Assembly: GCA_013298595.1 (NCBI GenBank)
Contig: JAAFIG010000009.1
Coordinates: 83,216 to 147,215, forward strand
Reading direction: 5' to 3'
DNA from: Deinococcales bacterium
Lineage (GTDB): Bacteria > Deinococcota > Deinococci > Deinococcales > JAAFIG01
DNA: 64,000 bases
Below, piece after piece: positions 53,555 to 61,963 of this stretch. How positions within the stretch are numbered: position 1 is the stretch's first letter; each line of letters opens with the position of its first letter. The notes below the pieces were generated by a model. The model did no database searches, was not told the origin of the DNA, and worked only from the letters and a program-made list of their open reading frames with translations. A program made the position numbers and the translations under genes.

Positions 53555-54538
53555 ATGACGAGGTTTTGCTTGAATACTACGATTTTGCTGGCTGGCATTG
53601 TGACTATTGCTGTACCATTGGCATTGGTACTTTATATTGTTGCTGTTGAAGCCCTCACCAATACATTGCCCATCAAAACCCAACCGCTGATTCGTCCTTG
53701 GTTATGGTTGATGCCAGCCTTATTATTACTTGGTATATTTTTGGTTTACCCTGTAGTTCGCACCATCATTGATAGTTTTTATAATGCCACCTCGAGTCAG
53801 TTTGTGGGTTTAAGCAATTACAGTTACATTTTTTCAGATACCAGCACCCAAGGCTCAATGCTGAATAATTTGTACTGGATTATTTTTTTTACTGGGTTAA
53901 GTGTTGCTATTGGTTTGATGATGGCAATTTTATCCGACAAAGTTCGTTATGGCGGTTTCTCAAAAACACTGATGTTTATGCCAATGGTCATTTCGTATGT
54001 TGCCGCTGGTGTAATTTGGCGTTTTGTCTATGCTTTTCGTCCGCCTGGAAGTCCTCAAACAGGCACACTCAATGCCATTGGCTCGGCATTTGGGGCTTCA
54101 CCTATTGCTTGGTTGATCGACCCATTAACCAATAATGCCTCACTAATTTTTGTTGGTGTTTGGACAGCCGCTGGTTTTTGTATGGTCATTTTGTCAGCTG
54201 GGTTACGTGGTTTACCCGAAGAAGTACTCGAGGCGGCTCGGGTTGATGGTGCAACAGAATGGCAAGTTTTTGCTCGAGTTACTATGCCTTTGTTACTACC
54301 GACCATTGCCGTTGTAGCAACCACCATGATTATCAATGCTCTAAAAGTTTTTGACATTGTTTATGTCATGACCAGTGGCAACTTTAATACCGATGTGATT
54401 GCTAATCAAATGTACAAACAATTGTTTATCTCCAGAGATATTGGTCGTGCCAGTGCAATTGCCGTTGTTTTACTGATCGCTGTTTTACCTGTGATGTTAC
54501 TCAACATTCAACGTTTCAAAGCACAAGAAAACCGATAA
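53555..54538 (+). CDS. Sugar ABC transporter permease 1 (MalF/AglF type)
   Basis: A 327-aa inner-membrane subunit with a short N-terminal membrane region, then the typical six-helix permease domain. The ATPase-contacting EAA loop is EAARVDGATEWQVFARVTMP (around residues 227-246). The sequence resembles AglF of alpha-glucoside importers. It partners with the permease at 54557 (18 bp downstream) and the binding protein at 52147. No ATPase gene is in the cluster, so a shared MsmK/MalK-like ATPase encoded elsewhere is expected. Confidence 0.9.
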   Translation: MTRFCLNTTILLAGIVTIAVPLALVLYIVAVEALTNTLPIKTQPLIRPWLWLMPALLLLGIFLVYPVVRTIIDSFYNATSSQFVGLSNYSYIFSDTSTQGSMLNNLYWIIFFTGLSVAIGLMMAILSDKVRYGGFSKTLMFMPMVISYVAAGVIWRFVYAFRPPGSPQTGTLNAIGSAFGASPIAWLIDPLTNNASLIFVGVWTAAGFCMVILSAGLRGLPEEVLEAARVDGATEWQVFARVTMPLLLPTIAVVATTMIINALKVFDIVYVMTSGNFNTDVIANQMYKQLFISRDIGRASAIAVVLLIAVLPVMLLNIQRFKAQENR

Positions 54539-54556
54539 ACCAATTATGGAGAACTC

Positions 54557-55402
54557 ATGACTCGAGCCAAAAATACGTGGTGGTCTGCTATACCAACCCA
54601 TCTTGTGCTTTTATCAATGACTGCACTATGGGTTTTACCAACCCTGGGTTTACTGATTAGTTCTTTTCGACCTGCTGATAAAATTGCCAACACAGGTTGG
54701 TGGACTGCAACGCCACTTGAATTTACTTTAGCCAATTACCAACAAGTTTTGGCTGCTCCAGATTTAGCCCAAAGTTTTGTCAATAGTTTGATTATTGCCA
54801 TTCCTGCTACAGTCATGCCAATTCTGATTGCTGCTTTTGCAGCTTATGCTTTTTCTTGGATGAATTTTCCAGCTCGAGATGCGATCTTTTTTATCATTGT
54901 TGGTTTGCTGGTTGTGCCAATTCAAATGACATTGGGTCCAGTGTTAAAACTCTTAACGGATGTGGGATTAACTGGCACATTTCCTGCCATTTGGTTAGCT
55001 CATACTGCTTATGGTTTACCGTTTGCTATTTATTTATTACGCAATTTCTTTGGGGCATTACCAAAAGAAATGTTTGAATCGGCATACTTAGATGGTGCTT
55101 CGCCTGGCACAGCTTTTTTTCGCTTGGCTTTACCGACCTCTGTTCCCGCTTTAGCTTCTTTGGCAATTTTCCAATTTATGTGGGTCTGGAATGATCTTTT
55201 GGTAGCACTAATTTATCTTGGTGGTCGTCCGGCTGTTGCACCAATGACTGTGGCAATCAGTAATTTAGTTGGGCAATACGGTGATGGTTGGCAATTGTTA
55301 ACGGCGGCGGCTTTTATTTCGATGTTGTTACCATTGCTGGTGTTTTTTTCGATGCAGCGCTATTTTGTGCGTGGCATTTTGGCAGGCTCAGTCAAAGGCT
55401 AA
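54557..55402 (+). CDS. Sugar ABC transporter permease 2 (MalG/AglG type)
   Basis: A 281-aa inner-membrane permease with six hydrophobic segments. The first carries LPTLGLLISSFRPADKI, a hallmark of the MalG/AglG group. The EAA motif is ESAYLDGASPGTAFFRLALP (~residues 174-193). GGAGA lies about nine bases before the ATG. Last of the three-gene operon. The next gene, another binding protein, has a separate promoter. Confidence 0.9.
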   Translation: MTRAKNTWWSAIPTHLVLLSMTALWVLPTLGLLISSFRPADKIANTGWWTATPLEFTLANYQQVLAAPDLAQSFVNSLIIAIPATVMPILIAAFAAYAFSWMNFPARDAIFFIIVGLLVVPIQMTLGPVLKLLTDVGLTGTFPAIWLAHTAYGLPFAIYLLRNFFGALPKEMFESAYLDGASPGTAFFRLALPTSVPALASLAIFQFMWVWNDLLVALIYLGGRPAVAPMTVAISNLVGQYGDGWQLLTAAAFISMLLPLLVFFSMQRYFVRGILAGSVKG

Positions 55403-55460
55403 TTTTAATTGTAGTATCTAAAATTATGCAGTCTCGAACACCGAAAAACCCGTAAACCAC

Positions 55461-55489
55461 TTGACAACCGTAAACGCTTACGATACCAT
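55461..55489 (+). promoter_or_regulatory. Promoter with LacI-type operator in the spacer (second binding protein)
   Basis: TTGACA (55461-55466), 17-bp spacer, TACCAT (55484-55489). The spacer contains CGTAAACGCTTACG (arms CGTAA/TTACG), sharing 14 identical bases with the trehalase operator. The leader to 55626 shows no other feature and has no CTCGAG. Confidence 0.7.
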
Positions 55490-55626
55490 ATGTATCCACA
55501 ATAGACACTCTCGCAGAGATAACCTTCGGAAATTTGGGCTTTTCGGCACTCAGCTTGATATTGATAGACCTGTATTACTTTTGCATACTCAAACCAACCT
55601 TTTGAGAGCAGATGAAGGAAGTCTTT

Positions 55627-56898
55627 ATGAACACAAAACTATTGCTTCTTGGTGCATTATCCATTCTTGGCACAAGTGCTGCCCAAAGCACAACCCCCAT
55701 ATCCATTTCATTGTGGGTTCACTCGAGCCGCGATAACAACGTTGAAGGCAATACTTTTAAAACCATTGTCAAAAAATTTAATGCCACTAACAAAGATATT
55801 CAAATTGACTTAATTGGATTACCACAAGGTGGTTATAACGAACAAGTTGATGCCGCTGCACTTGGCAACACCTTGCCCTGCATTTTAGATTTTGATGGAC
55901 CCAATTTATACAATTACGTTTACACCAATAAATTACTGCCAATAGACCAATATATCAGTGCTGCTGATAAAGCCGATTTTTTACCCAGCATTATTCGCCA
56001 AGGTACGTATAACAAAAAACTTTATAGCCTCGGGCAATTTGAAAGCGGTTTAGCCTTATGGGGAAATCGTAAAATTTTGCGCCAAGCAGGTATTAACATT
56101 CCAAACTCGTTGAAAACAGCTTGGACTGGCAGCAAATTCATCGCTATTCTCGAGTATTTACAAAAACGCGGTCGTAAATACCCACTGGATATGAAATTTA
56201 ATTACGGTAAAGGTGAATGGTTTACGTATGGTTTTGCACCAATTATGCAATCCTTTGGCGGTGATCTAATTAATCGTCAAACATACTCAAGTGCTGTTGG
56301 AACGCTTGATGGTGCGCTCGCTATCAAAGGAATGACGTATTTTCAGAAGATGGTACAAAAATACGTCAATATAAAAGCAAAAACCGATTCGGATTTTGTT
56401 AACGGTAAAGCTGCTATTTCTTACACAGGTAGCTGGGCGTATGTGGATTACAAAAAAGCCTTAAAAAATGATTTAGTCCTGATTCCAATGCCTCGTTTCG
56501 GACAAAAAGCCGTCACAGCCAGTGGTAGTTGGAATTTTGGTATCTCGAGCAATTGCCCAACTCCAGACGCAGCTGGCAAAGTCCTCAATTATTTAGTCAA
56601 TTCACAAAGTGTTCTGACCATGAGTGACCTGAGTGGCACAGTGCCGAGCCGTAAAAGCAGCATTGCTAAATCAAAAAATTACCAACCAAATGGCGAACTT
56701 GGTTTGTACATTCAACAACTGGCAACAGGCGTTTCGCTCGAGCGTCCTGTGACACCCGCTTACCCTGTTATCAGCAAAGCCTTTGCCGATGCAGTAGAAG
56801 CCATCAGTGAGGGTTCACCTGTACAAAGAATACTGACTAAAGCTGCCAAACTGATCGATGAAGACCTGAACAAGAATAATGGGTATAAGCCTCGTTAA
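55627..56898 (+). CDS. Second sugar-binding protein (SBP_bac_1)
   Basis: A 423-aa exported solute-binding protein. It has a signal peptide (MNTKLLLLGALSILGTSAAQ), then ISISLWVHSSRDNN and FKTIVKKFNATNKDIQI, as in family-1 sugar-binding proteins. The ATG at 55627 is chosen because GAAGGAAG stands seven bases before it. An ATG at 55612 would place charged residues before the signal peptide. It follows the permease genes but has its own promoter with the operator shared with trehalase, so it is probably the trehalose-induced (or alpha-glucoside) receptor for the same permease pair. It overlaps the convergent oxidase gene by 4 bp. Confidence 0.87.
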   Translation: MNTKLLLLGALSILGTSAAQSTTPISISLWVHSSRDNNVEGNTFKTIVKKFNATNKDIQIDLIGLPQGGYNEQVDAAALGNTLPCILDFDGPNLYNYVYTNKLLPIDQYISAADKADFLPSIIRQGTYNKKLYSLGQFESGLALWGNRKILRQAGINIPNSLKTAWTGSKFIAILEYLQKRGRKYPLDMKFNYGKGEWFTYGFAPIMQSFGGDLINRQTYSSAVGTLDGALAIKGMTYFQKMVQKYVNIKAKTDSDFVNGKAAISYTGSWAYVDYKKALKNDLVLIPMPRFGQKAVTASGSWNFGISSNCPTPDAAGKVLNYLVNSQSVLTMSDLSGTVPSRKSSIAKSKNYQPNGELGLYIQQLATGVSLERPVTPAYPVISKAFADAVEAISEGSPVQRILTKAAKLIDEDLNKNNGYKPR

Positions 56899-57959
56899 CC
56901 AACTAAATCTCGGGGAACCTGTAAATCCGAATAACCACATAAACCAAGAGCAGCATCTATTTCGGCTCGAAGCAACTCGAGGGTGTTTGTGACCCCTGCT
57001 TCGCCATCAATTGCTAAAGACCACAAAATGGGTCTGCCAATGGCAACTGCATTCGCACCAAGTGCAAGGGCTTTAACCACGTCTGTACCGCGCCGAACGC
57101 CACCGTCAAGAATAATTGGAGCTGCTCCTGCCACAGCATCAGCCACTCGAGGTAAAACGTTAATTGTCGCTGGTGAAGTATCGAGTTGCCGCCCGCCATG
57201 ATTCGACACCCAAATACCATTGGCACCATGCTCGAGAGATTGAATAGCATCTTGCGGATGACAAATACCTTTGACTAAGATTGGTAAATTCGTATGGTTG
57301 CGTAACCACTCGAGGTCAGTAAAAGCTAAATTGAGTTTGAACATCTCTTTGACGTAGGCACTCAGTCCTGAACCTGCACTGGTGGGTAAGGTGTTCAAAC
57401 CTCGCATCAGATTGCCCAAGACAATGTTGTCTGGTAAAGAAAAACGATTGCGGATATCGCGTTCGCGCCGTCCCAAAAAAGGTGTATCCACTGTTAAAGC
57501 CAGTGCTTTAACCCCAACTGCTTCGGCTCGGCGCAACAACTCGAGGGTTAAGCCTTGATCTTTGTACATATAGACTTGAAACCATAAATCTAAATCTGGG
57601 CTACTGGCACGCACTTCCTCGAGTGAAGTACTGGCGATAGTAGAAAGCGTCATGATGGTACCAGCTTTTTGGGTTGCTACGGCCGTGGCTAATTCGCCTT
57701 TCTCATGAGCAAGGCGTTGAAATGCTGTAGGAGCAGCAATCACTGGCATACTGATTTTTTGCCCGAATAATGTGGTCTCGAGTTTGCGATCTGTTAAACC
57801 CGTTAACACTCGGTAATGCAAAGCTAATCGGGTGAATGCCTCGCGGTTTTCGCGCAGCGTAATTTCATCATCGGCACCACTGACATAATAATCAAATGCC
57901 ATACTGGTCATTTTGCTTTGTGCGGCTGCCTCGAGTTCTAATAAATTCAGGATTTCCAC
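56895..57959 (-). CDS. FMN-dependent alpha-hydroxy-acid oxidase
   Basis: A 354-aa TIM-barrel flavoprotein of the glycolate/lactate oxidase family, oxidising an alpha-hydroxy acid to the keto acid. Conserved: YYVSGADDEITLREN (N-terminal FMN contact), APTAFQRLAHEKGE, WFQVYMYKD, ALTVDTPFLGRRERDIRN, LVKGI (lysine), and VSNHGGRQLD with the catalytic histidine. Arginine follows in the DGGVRRGTDV and GANAVAIGRP blocks. The start is GTG with TAGACT seven bases upstream. Whether it uses O2 or another acceptor is not clear from sequence. Confidence 0.92.
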   Translation of the reverse strand: MEILNLLELEAAAQSKMTSMAFDYYVSGADDEITLRENREAFTRLALHYRVLTGLTDRKLETTLFGQKISMPVIAAPTAFQRLAHEKGELATAVATQKAGTIMTLSTIASTSLEEVRASSPDLDLWFQVYMYKDQGLTLELLRRAEAVGVKALALTVDTPFLGRRERDIRNRFSLPDNIVLGNLMRGLNTLPTSAGSGLSAYVKEMFKLNLAFTDLEWLRNHTNLPILVKGICHPQDAIQSLEHGANGIWVSNHGGRQLDTSPATINVLPRVADAVAGAAPIILDGGVRRGTDVVKALALGANAVAIGRPILWSLAIDGEAGVTNTLELLRAEIDAALGLCGYSDLQVPRDLVG

Positions 57960-57964
57960 AAGCT

Positions 57965-59464
57965 TTAGTCTAACTGAACCGAAAAGCGAATGCTCTCCCC
58001 TGTTCGCAATTGAGCTAATCGCCAGATATCTTTAGGATGCACCACGGCTGGTTTGGCATAGCCACCAATGCGTCCTCGGTCGTGCAGCAAAATAATTGGT
58101 TGACCAGCCGAAGTGATCTGCAATGCCCCAAGTGGTGTGGCTTCACTCGAGACATCACCACCTTGTAAAGTTGCGCCTGCAAATTGCAAACCCATACGGT
58201 CACCACGTTCGAGGGTGTATTTAGCATGATGTAAAGCTTGTAAAGTATCGGGATGAGGTTGGGTACCTGCCAATAAACGAATGGTTGGCATTAGCTCGAG
58301 GTTCGGTTGACTGAGGGTAAAGCCTGCTCGAGTTCGGTGTACTTTTTCTACACCAAGCACATCGTTGGTTTTTAATGCCCTGCCAAGACCTGCTCGAGTA
58401 TCCGTACTGGCACTTCCCCAGGCTGGTAAGGTGGCAAAACCACCTGCCACACTGAGATATCCACGCACACCAAATTGATTACTGAGAAAACGCAGGGTTT
58501 GCCCTTGGCGCAACAAAAAACTCGAGGCTGCTACAATTTTTTCATCATTGACCATTGGAGTCATACCAAAACCCGCAAAACCCAAAATCACATCTTGTAA
58601 AGCCGTATAAGCCCCACCAAGCAGCGTCAGTTCAAGGACAGGCAGACTCGCCGCATTCCCCACCACAGCATTGGCTCGAGCAGCACTACGGGCATCCAAA
58701 ACCCCTGATTGCGCTAAGCCAAGATGTCCGACCAAACACCGTCCAGCATCCATAACTTGTGAAAGCAAACCGGGTTCTTCGACCTTTAACACAGGAAAAC
58801 GCGGCTCGGGTGGTAACAACGACAAGACCTCGAGCGGTGCAGGAACACGCACCTCATCTCGAGGCACAAAACGCACCACATCGCCTGGTTGTACCCAAAA
58901 AGCTGGGTCGCGTTGCGGATCAAACATTGCCACACCCGCTGACCCCAGCAAATGCCAACCACCAGGACTCGAGAACGGATACACCCCGCATTGATTGATT
59001 GCCATTGCTACACTGTGAGCTGGCACACTGGCTCGAGGCGTGGCTCGACGTGGTAAGCGCAATGCCTCGGGTAAGACACCCAGAAATGGAAACCCAGGCG
59101 TAAAACCAACCGCAAATGTATGATACGTCTGGCTCGAGTGCAACCGAATAATCTCTGCCACACTTAACCCAGTGGTACTAGCAATCCACTCGAGATCAAT
59201 ACCGTTATATTGCACAGGAATTTCTACCACTCGAGTTGGCAGTGAAGGCATTTGGCGTTGCAAAAACCCATTTGCCCATTGTTGCACCAGCACCCGAGTT
59301 GTAACTTGAGCATCGAATTCAAAAAAAATATTCAAATAGCTCGGAATAATATCTGTCACACCCTCGAGCAAAGATTGCCGCATGGCTGCCACAGCCGCTA
59401 ATGCTCGAGCAGACGCAACCACATCGGGTTGCGTGGCGAAAGGCAGATAAAATCCTAAACGCAT
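57965..59464 (-). CDS. pxpB-pxpC fusion: Fused 5-oxoprolinase subunits B and C (KipI-KipA)
   Basis: A 499-aa natural fusion. The N-terminal ~215 residues are the PxpB/KipI (allophanate-hydrolase-1) domain with TYHTFAVGFTPGFPFLG and PAHSVAMAINQCGVYP. Residues ~225-499 are PxpC/KipA (AHS2) with HLGLAQSGVLDARSAARAN and GYLSVAGG. With PxpA (next gene, 4 bp away) it forms the ATP-dependent 5-oxoprolinase that opens 5-oxoproline to glutamate, clearing a damage product of glutamine. In Bacillus the same proteins were first named for effects on sporulation kinase. Genes B and C are more often separate. Confidence 0.9.
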   Translation of the reverse strand: MRLGFYLPFATQPDVVASARALAAVAAMRQSLLEGVTDIIPSYLNIFFEFDAQVTTRVLVQQWANGFLQRQMPSLPTRVVEIPVQYNGIDLEWIASTTGLSVAEIIRLHSSQTYHTFAVGFTPGFPFLGVLPEALRLPRRATPRASVPAHSVAMAINQCGVYPFSSPGGWHLLGSAGVAMFDPQRDPAFWVQPGDVVRFVPRDEVRVPAPLEVLSLLPPEPRFPVLKVEEPGLLSQVMDAGRCLVGHLGLAQSGVLDARSAARANAVVGNAASLPVLELTLLGGAYTALQDVILGFAGFGMTPMVNDEKIVAASSFLLRQGQTLRFLSNQFGVRGYLSVAGGFATLPAWGSASTDTRAGLGRALKTNDVLGVEKVHRTRAGFTLSQPNLELMPTIRLLAGTQPHPDTLQALHHAKYTLERGDRMGLQFAGATLQGGDVSSEATPLGALQITSAGQPIILLHDRGRIGGYAKPAVVHPKDIWRLAQLRTGESIRFSVQLD

Positions 59465-59468
59465 AGCA

Positions 59469-60218
59469 TCAGATTAGCGCTTTTATTTGAAAACCAGCTT
59501 GCTCGAGAGCAAACCGCACAGCTTTTGCAATTGCTACAGCATTGGGGTTATCCCCATGAATACATAAGGTTTGCACATCAATCTCAAGGGTTTGCTTTTC
59601 AAGGGTTTCAATACGCCCTTGTGCCATTTGTACGGCTCGAGTGGCTGCTATGCTTGGGTCGTCAATACTGGCGGCTGGATGGGTGCGAGGTGCGAGGTGT
59701 TGCCCTTGGTAATTGCGCTCGGGGAAGGCTTCTGCTATAAAACGTAAGCCCATTTCTTGGGCAGCTTGTTCAAGCATCGAATTGGGTAAACCAACAAAGC
59801 ACAAATGAGCATCAAAATCCTTGACAGCTTGGGCAGTGGCTCGGGCTGTGCTGATTTCTCGAGCTGCTTGGTTATATAACGCCCCATGTGCTTTGACATG
59901 ATGCAGTGGTAATCCTTGGGTTTTTGCCATACCTGCTAATGCTGCAATTTGGTACAAAACATCGGCATATATTTGCGCTGGCTCGAGTTTGATGTCTCGC
60001 CGACCAAATCCAATCAAATCAGGAAATCCTGGATGAGCACCAATGGCAATATCTGCTTTTGCAGCTAACTCGAGGGTGCGTAAGATTGTGCTTGGGTCAC
60101 CTGCATGAAAACCACAAGCGATATTGACACTGGATAAAAATGGCATTAACTCGGCATCTGCACCAAGTGTCCACGCGCCAAAAGATTCGCCAACATCTGC
60201 ATTTAAATCAATCGTCAT
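59469..60218 (-). CDS. pxpA: 5-oxoprolinase subunit A (LamB/YcsF)
   Basis: A 249-aa LamB/YcsF protein. Marks are LNADVGESFGAW at the N-terminus, SVNIACGFHAGDP, GAHPGFPD, VKAHGALYNQA and CIHGDNPNAVAIA at the C-terminus. It is the subunit that handles 5-oxoproline in the PxpABC enzyme. It is the first gene of the two-gene operon with the pxpBC fusion and divergent from the hypothetical gene at 60231, 12 bp away. Confidence 0.93.
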   Translation of the reverse strand: MTIDLNADVGESFGAWTLGADAELMPFLSSVNIACGFHAGDPSTILRTLELAAKADIAIGAHPGFPDLIGFGRRDIKLEPAQIYADVLYQIAALAGMAKTQGLPLHHVKAHGALYNQAAREISTARATAQAVKDFDAHLCFVGLPNSMLEQAAQEMGLRFIAEAFPERNYQGQHLAPRTHPAASIDDPSIAATRAVQMAQGRIETLEKQTLEIDVQTLCIHGDNPNAVAIAKAVRFALEQAGFQIKALI

Positions 60219-60230
60219 ATAATAACCATC
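60218..60230 (+). promoter_or_regulatory. Consensus -10 for leaderless start at 60231
   Basis: TATAAT (60218-60223), seven bases, ATG at 60231. A perfect -10 on the plus strand, overlapping the pxpA start. Confidence 0.5.
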
Positions 60231-60671
60231 ATGGCACGTTCAAAGAAAAAACCAAGCCTCCTAACCACCGATGCTTTCCTTGAAGCGGTATTAGATGCTG
60301 GCGGACTCGAGGATGCAGTGCTGGTTGCTTTGGAACTCAAACCCAAAGTCTTACATGCTTGGCTTGAAAAAAACCTTGAGGTACGCGAAGCGGCTTTACA
60401 AGAACTCGAGGAACGCGAAATAGACACTTCTGAAGCCATGTTTGGTTGGTTACGCCCAAGTACCAAAAGCAAACCGCTCGAGGAAGAAGATAGCAATTGG
60501 GCGCAATACAAGGCATTACTCGAAGAAGAACCTAAACTCGAGGCGTTGGAAAGTTTAGAAAATGCCAAAGCAAGAACTACCGATTTAGTGGCGCAATTAC
60601 AAGCAGCTAAACGCGCTCAACTCGAGCAGAAAAAATTAGCAAAACGCCCATTTGAAACTTCGGAATGGTAA
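60231..60671 (+). CDS. Charged, helical hypothetical protein
   Basis: A 146-aa soluble protein with no family I recognise. It begins MARSKKK, then a predicted helical, Glu/Leu/Lys-rich chain (LEAVLDAGGLEDAVLVALELK; ALQELEEREID; AKRAQLEQKKLAK) that could form a coiled coil. The only aromatic-rich part is MFGWLRP near residue 70. It has a good -10 box at the leaderless distance and eight or so CTCGAG or near-CTCGAG sites, so it looks like a long-resident real gene. Its 3' end is duplicated in tandem (60662-60707). The function is unknown. Confidence 0.7.
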   Translation: MARSKKKPSLLTTDAFLEAVLDAGGLEDAVLVALELKPKVLHAWLEKNLEVREAALQELEEREIDTSEAMFGWLRPSTKSKPLEEEDSNWAQYKALLEEEPKLEALESLENAKARTTDLVAQLQAAKRAQLEQKKLAKRPFETSEW

Positions 60672-60707
60672 TGCTACTCATTATAGTTGGAATGGTAATG
60701 CTACTCA
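60662..60707 (+). repeat. Duplicated 3' end of the hypothetical gene (27-bp period)
   Basis: A 19-base run ending the gene (including its TAA) recurs exactly 27 bp downstream in the same frame, again ending in TAA. It runs into the galK 3' end. Confidence 0.75.
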
Positions 60708-61813
60708 CTCGGACTGAGTAAACGCGGTGTGTTACCTGTTCGTTTGCTGTACTCGGCTGCAATTGCTTCGCCTGCCGCTCGTCCCATACCAACATCAGCA
60801 ATCATCACGACACTGCCACCAAAGCCGCCACCTGTTAAACGAGCACCATAAATGCCTTTGGTTTCTCGAGCCAGATCAACAATTAAATCTATTTCGGGTT
60901 CGGAAACATCGTAATCGTCGCGCATCGAAGCGTGCGAAGCATAAAACAATGCACCAAGTGTCTCGAGGTCACCTGTCTCGAGGGCAGTGATGGCTTTTAA
61001 AACTCTGGCATTTTCGGAAATCACATGTTTAGCACGTTGAGCAAAGGGGGCTGGCAAGGCTGCAACCCGTTCAAAGTCGTGGGGTAAAAGGTCGCGCAAA
61101 CTATGAATCCTCAGCAAAGCACAGGCTTGTTCGCATTCTGCCCGACGGGTTTTATAATTACGGCTGCCATGTTCACCTGCTGAAAGACTATGCGTCAGAC
61201 CACTGTGCAAAATTACCAGCTCGAGGTTTTTAGGTAAAACCACTGTTTTGGTTTCTAAGGTTTTAAAATCAATAAATAAAGCCTCGCCATTGCGTCCAAG
61301 GCTGCATGCCATTTGGTCAAGTAAACCAACTCGAGCACCAACTAAACCATTTTCGGCACGTTGGGCTATTTGAGCAGCTTCTAAATCGGAAATCTCGAGA
61401 TGAAAAGCTTGCCGAATGGCTTTAACCGTTGTCACCAGCAACGCTGCGCTTGAGGATAAACCACTGCCTAGTGGTACATCACTCGAGAACACCAGATCAA
61501 AACCAGTAAACACAAAACCATCTTGGTTCAGCACTTGGGTCACACCTTGAATGTAATCCAGCCAATCGCGCCCCGCAACTTCAGAGCCAAGGGTATACTC
61601 GAGTAACTGATTTTTTTGCAAACTAAAAACTTGTACCAATGAATCCGCTCGAGTTTCCAGCAACATGGTACAACGTTGCACAATTGGTGTTGGTAAGACC
61701 AAGCCCTCATTATAATCGGTGTGTTCACCAATTAAGTTGACCCGTCCAGCACTTGAAACAGTAACGCTGGCTGCTTTTTGAAAGTGCTGCTGAAAAACTT
61801 CACTCAGATTCAT
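60701..61813 (-). CDS. galK: Galactokinase
   Basis: A 370-aa GHMP kinase that phosphorylates galactose to galactose-1-phosphate (Leloir pathway). GRVNLIGEHTDYNEG (residues 23-37) is the galactokinase signature, PLGSGLSSSAAL is the ATP-binding GHMP motif, and ARLTGGGFGGSV is the third motif. Length is standard. No galT, galE or galactose transporter is next to it. The start has TAAACT six bases upstream and no Shine-Dalgarno sequence. Confidence 0.95.
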   Translation of the reverse strand: MNLSEVFQQHFQKAASVTVSSAGRVNLIGEHTDYNEGLVLPTPIVQRCTMLLETRADSLVQVFSLQKNQLLEYTLGSEVAGRDWLDYIQGVTQVLNQDGFVFTGFDLVFSSDVPLGSGLSSSAALLVTTVKAIRQAFHLEISDLEAAQIAQRAENGLVGARVGLLDQMACSLGRNGEALFIDFKTLETKTVVLPKNLELVILHSGLTHSLSAGEHGSRNYKTRRAECEQACALLRIHSLRDLLPHDFERVAALPAPFAQRAKHVISENARVLKAITALETGDLETLGALFYASHASMRDDYDVSEPEIDLIVDLARETKGIYGARLTGGGFGGSVVMIADVGMGRAAGEAIAAEYSKRTGNTPRLLSPSE

Positions 61814-61825
61814 AGCCGTAGTTTA
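61814..61825 (-). promoter_or_regulatory. TANNNT -10 box for leaderless galK
   Basis: On the minus strand TAAACT (61820-61825), six bases, then the galK ATG. Confidence 0.5.
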
Positions 61826-61915
61826 ACAGGACAAGCAACTGTCAAACACTGCTTGCTGCTGAATCTATGAAACCTTCACCATTCGTTTATGCTCGAGTCA
61901 ATGTCGGTTTACCGC

Positions 61916-61944
61916 TTGCAAAGTACAGGCTTGCACTTTAGGAT
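61916..61944 (+). promoter_or_regulatory. Promoter of the branched-chain amino acid importer operon
   Basis: TTGCAA (61916-61921), 17-bp spacer, TAGGAT (61939-61944). It lies inside the longest possible reading of livM and so argues for the downstream ATG at 61964. Confidence 0.45.
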
Positions 61945-61963
61945 ACATAGCACACCAATTCTT

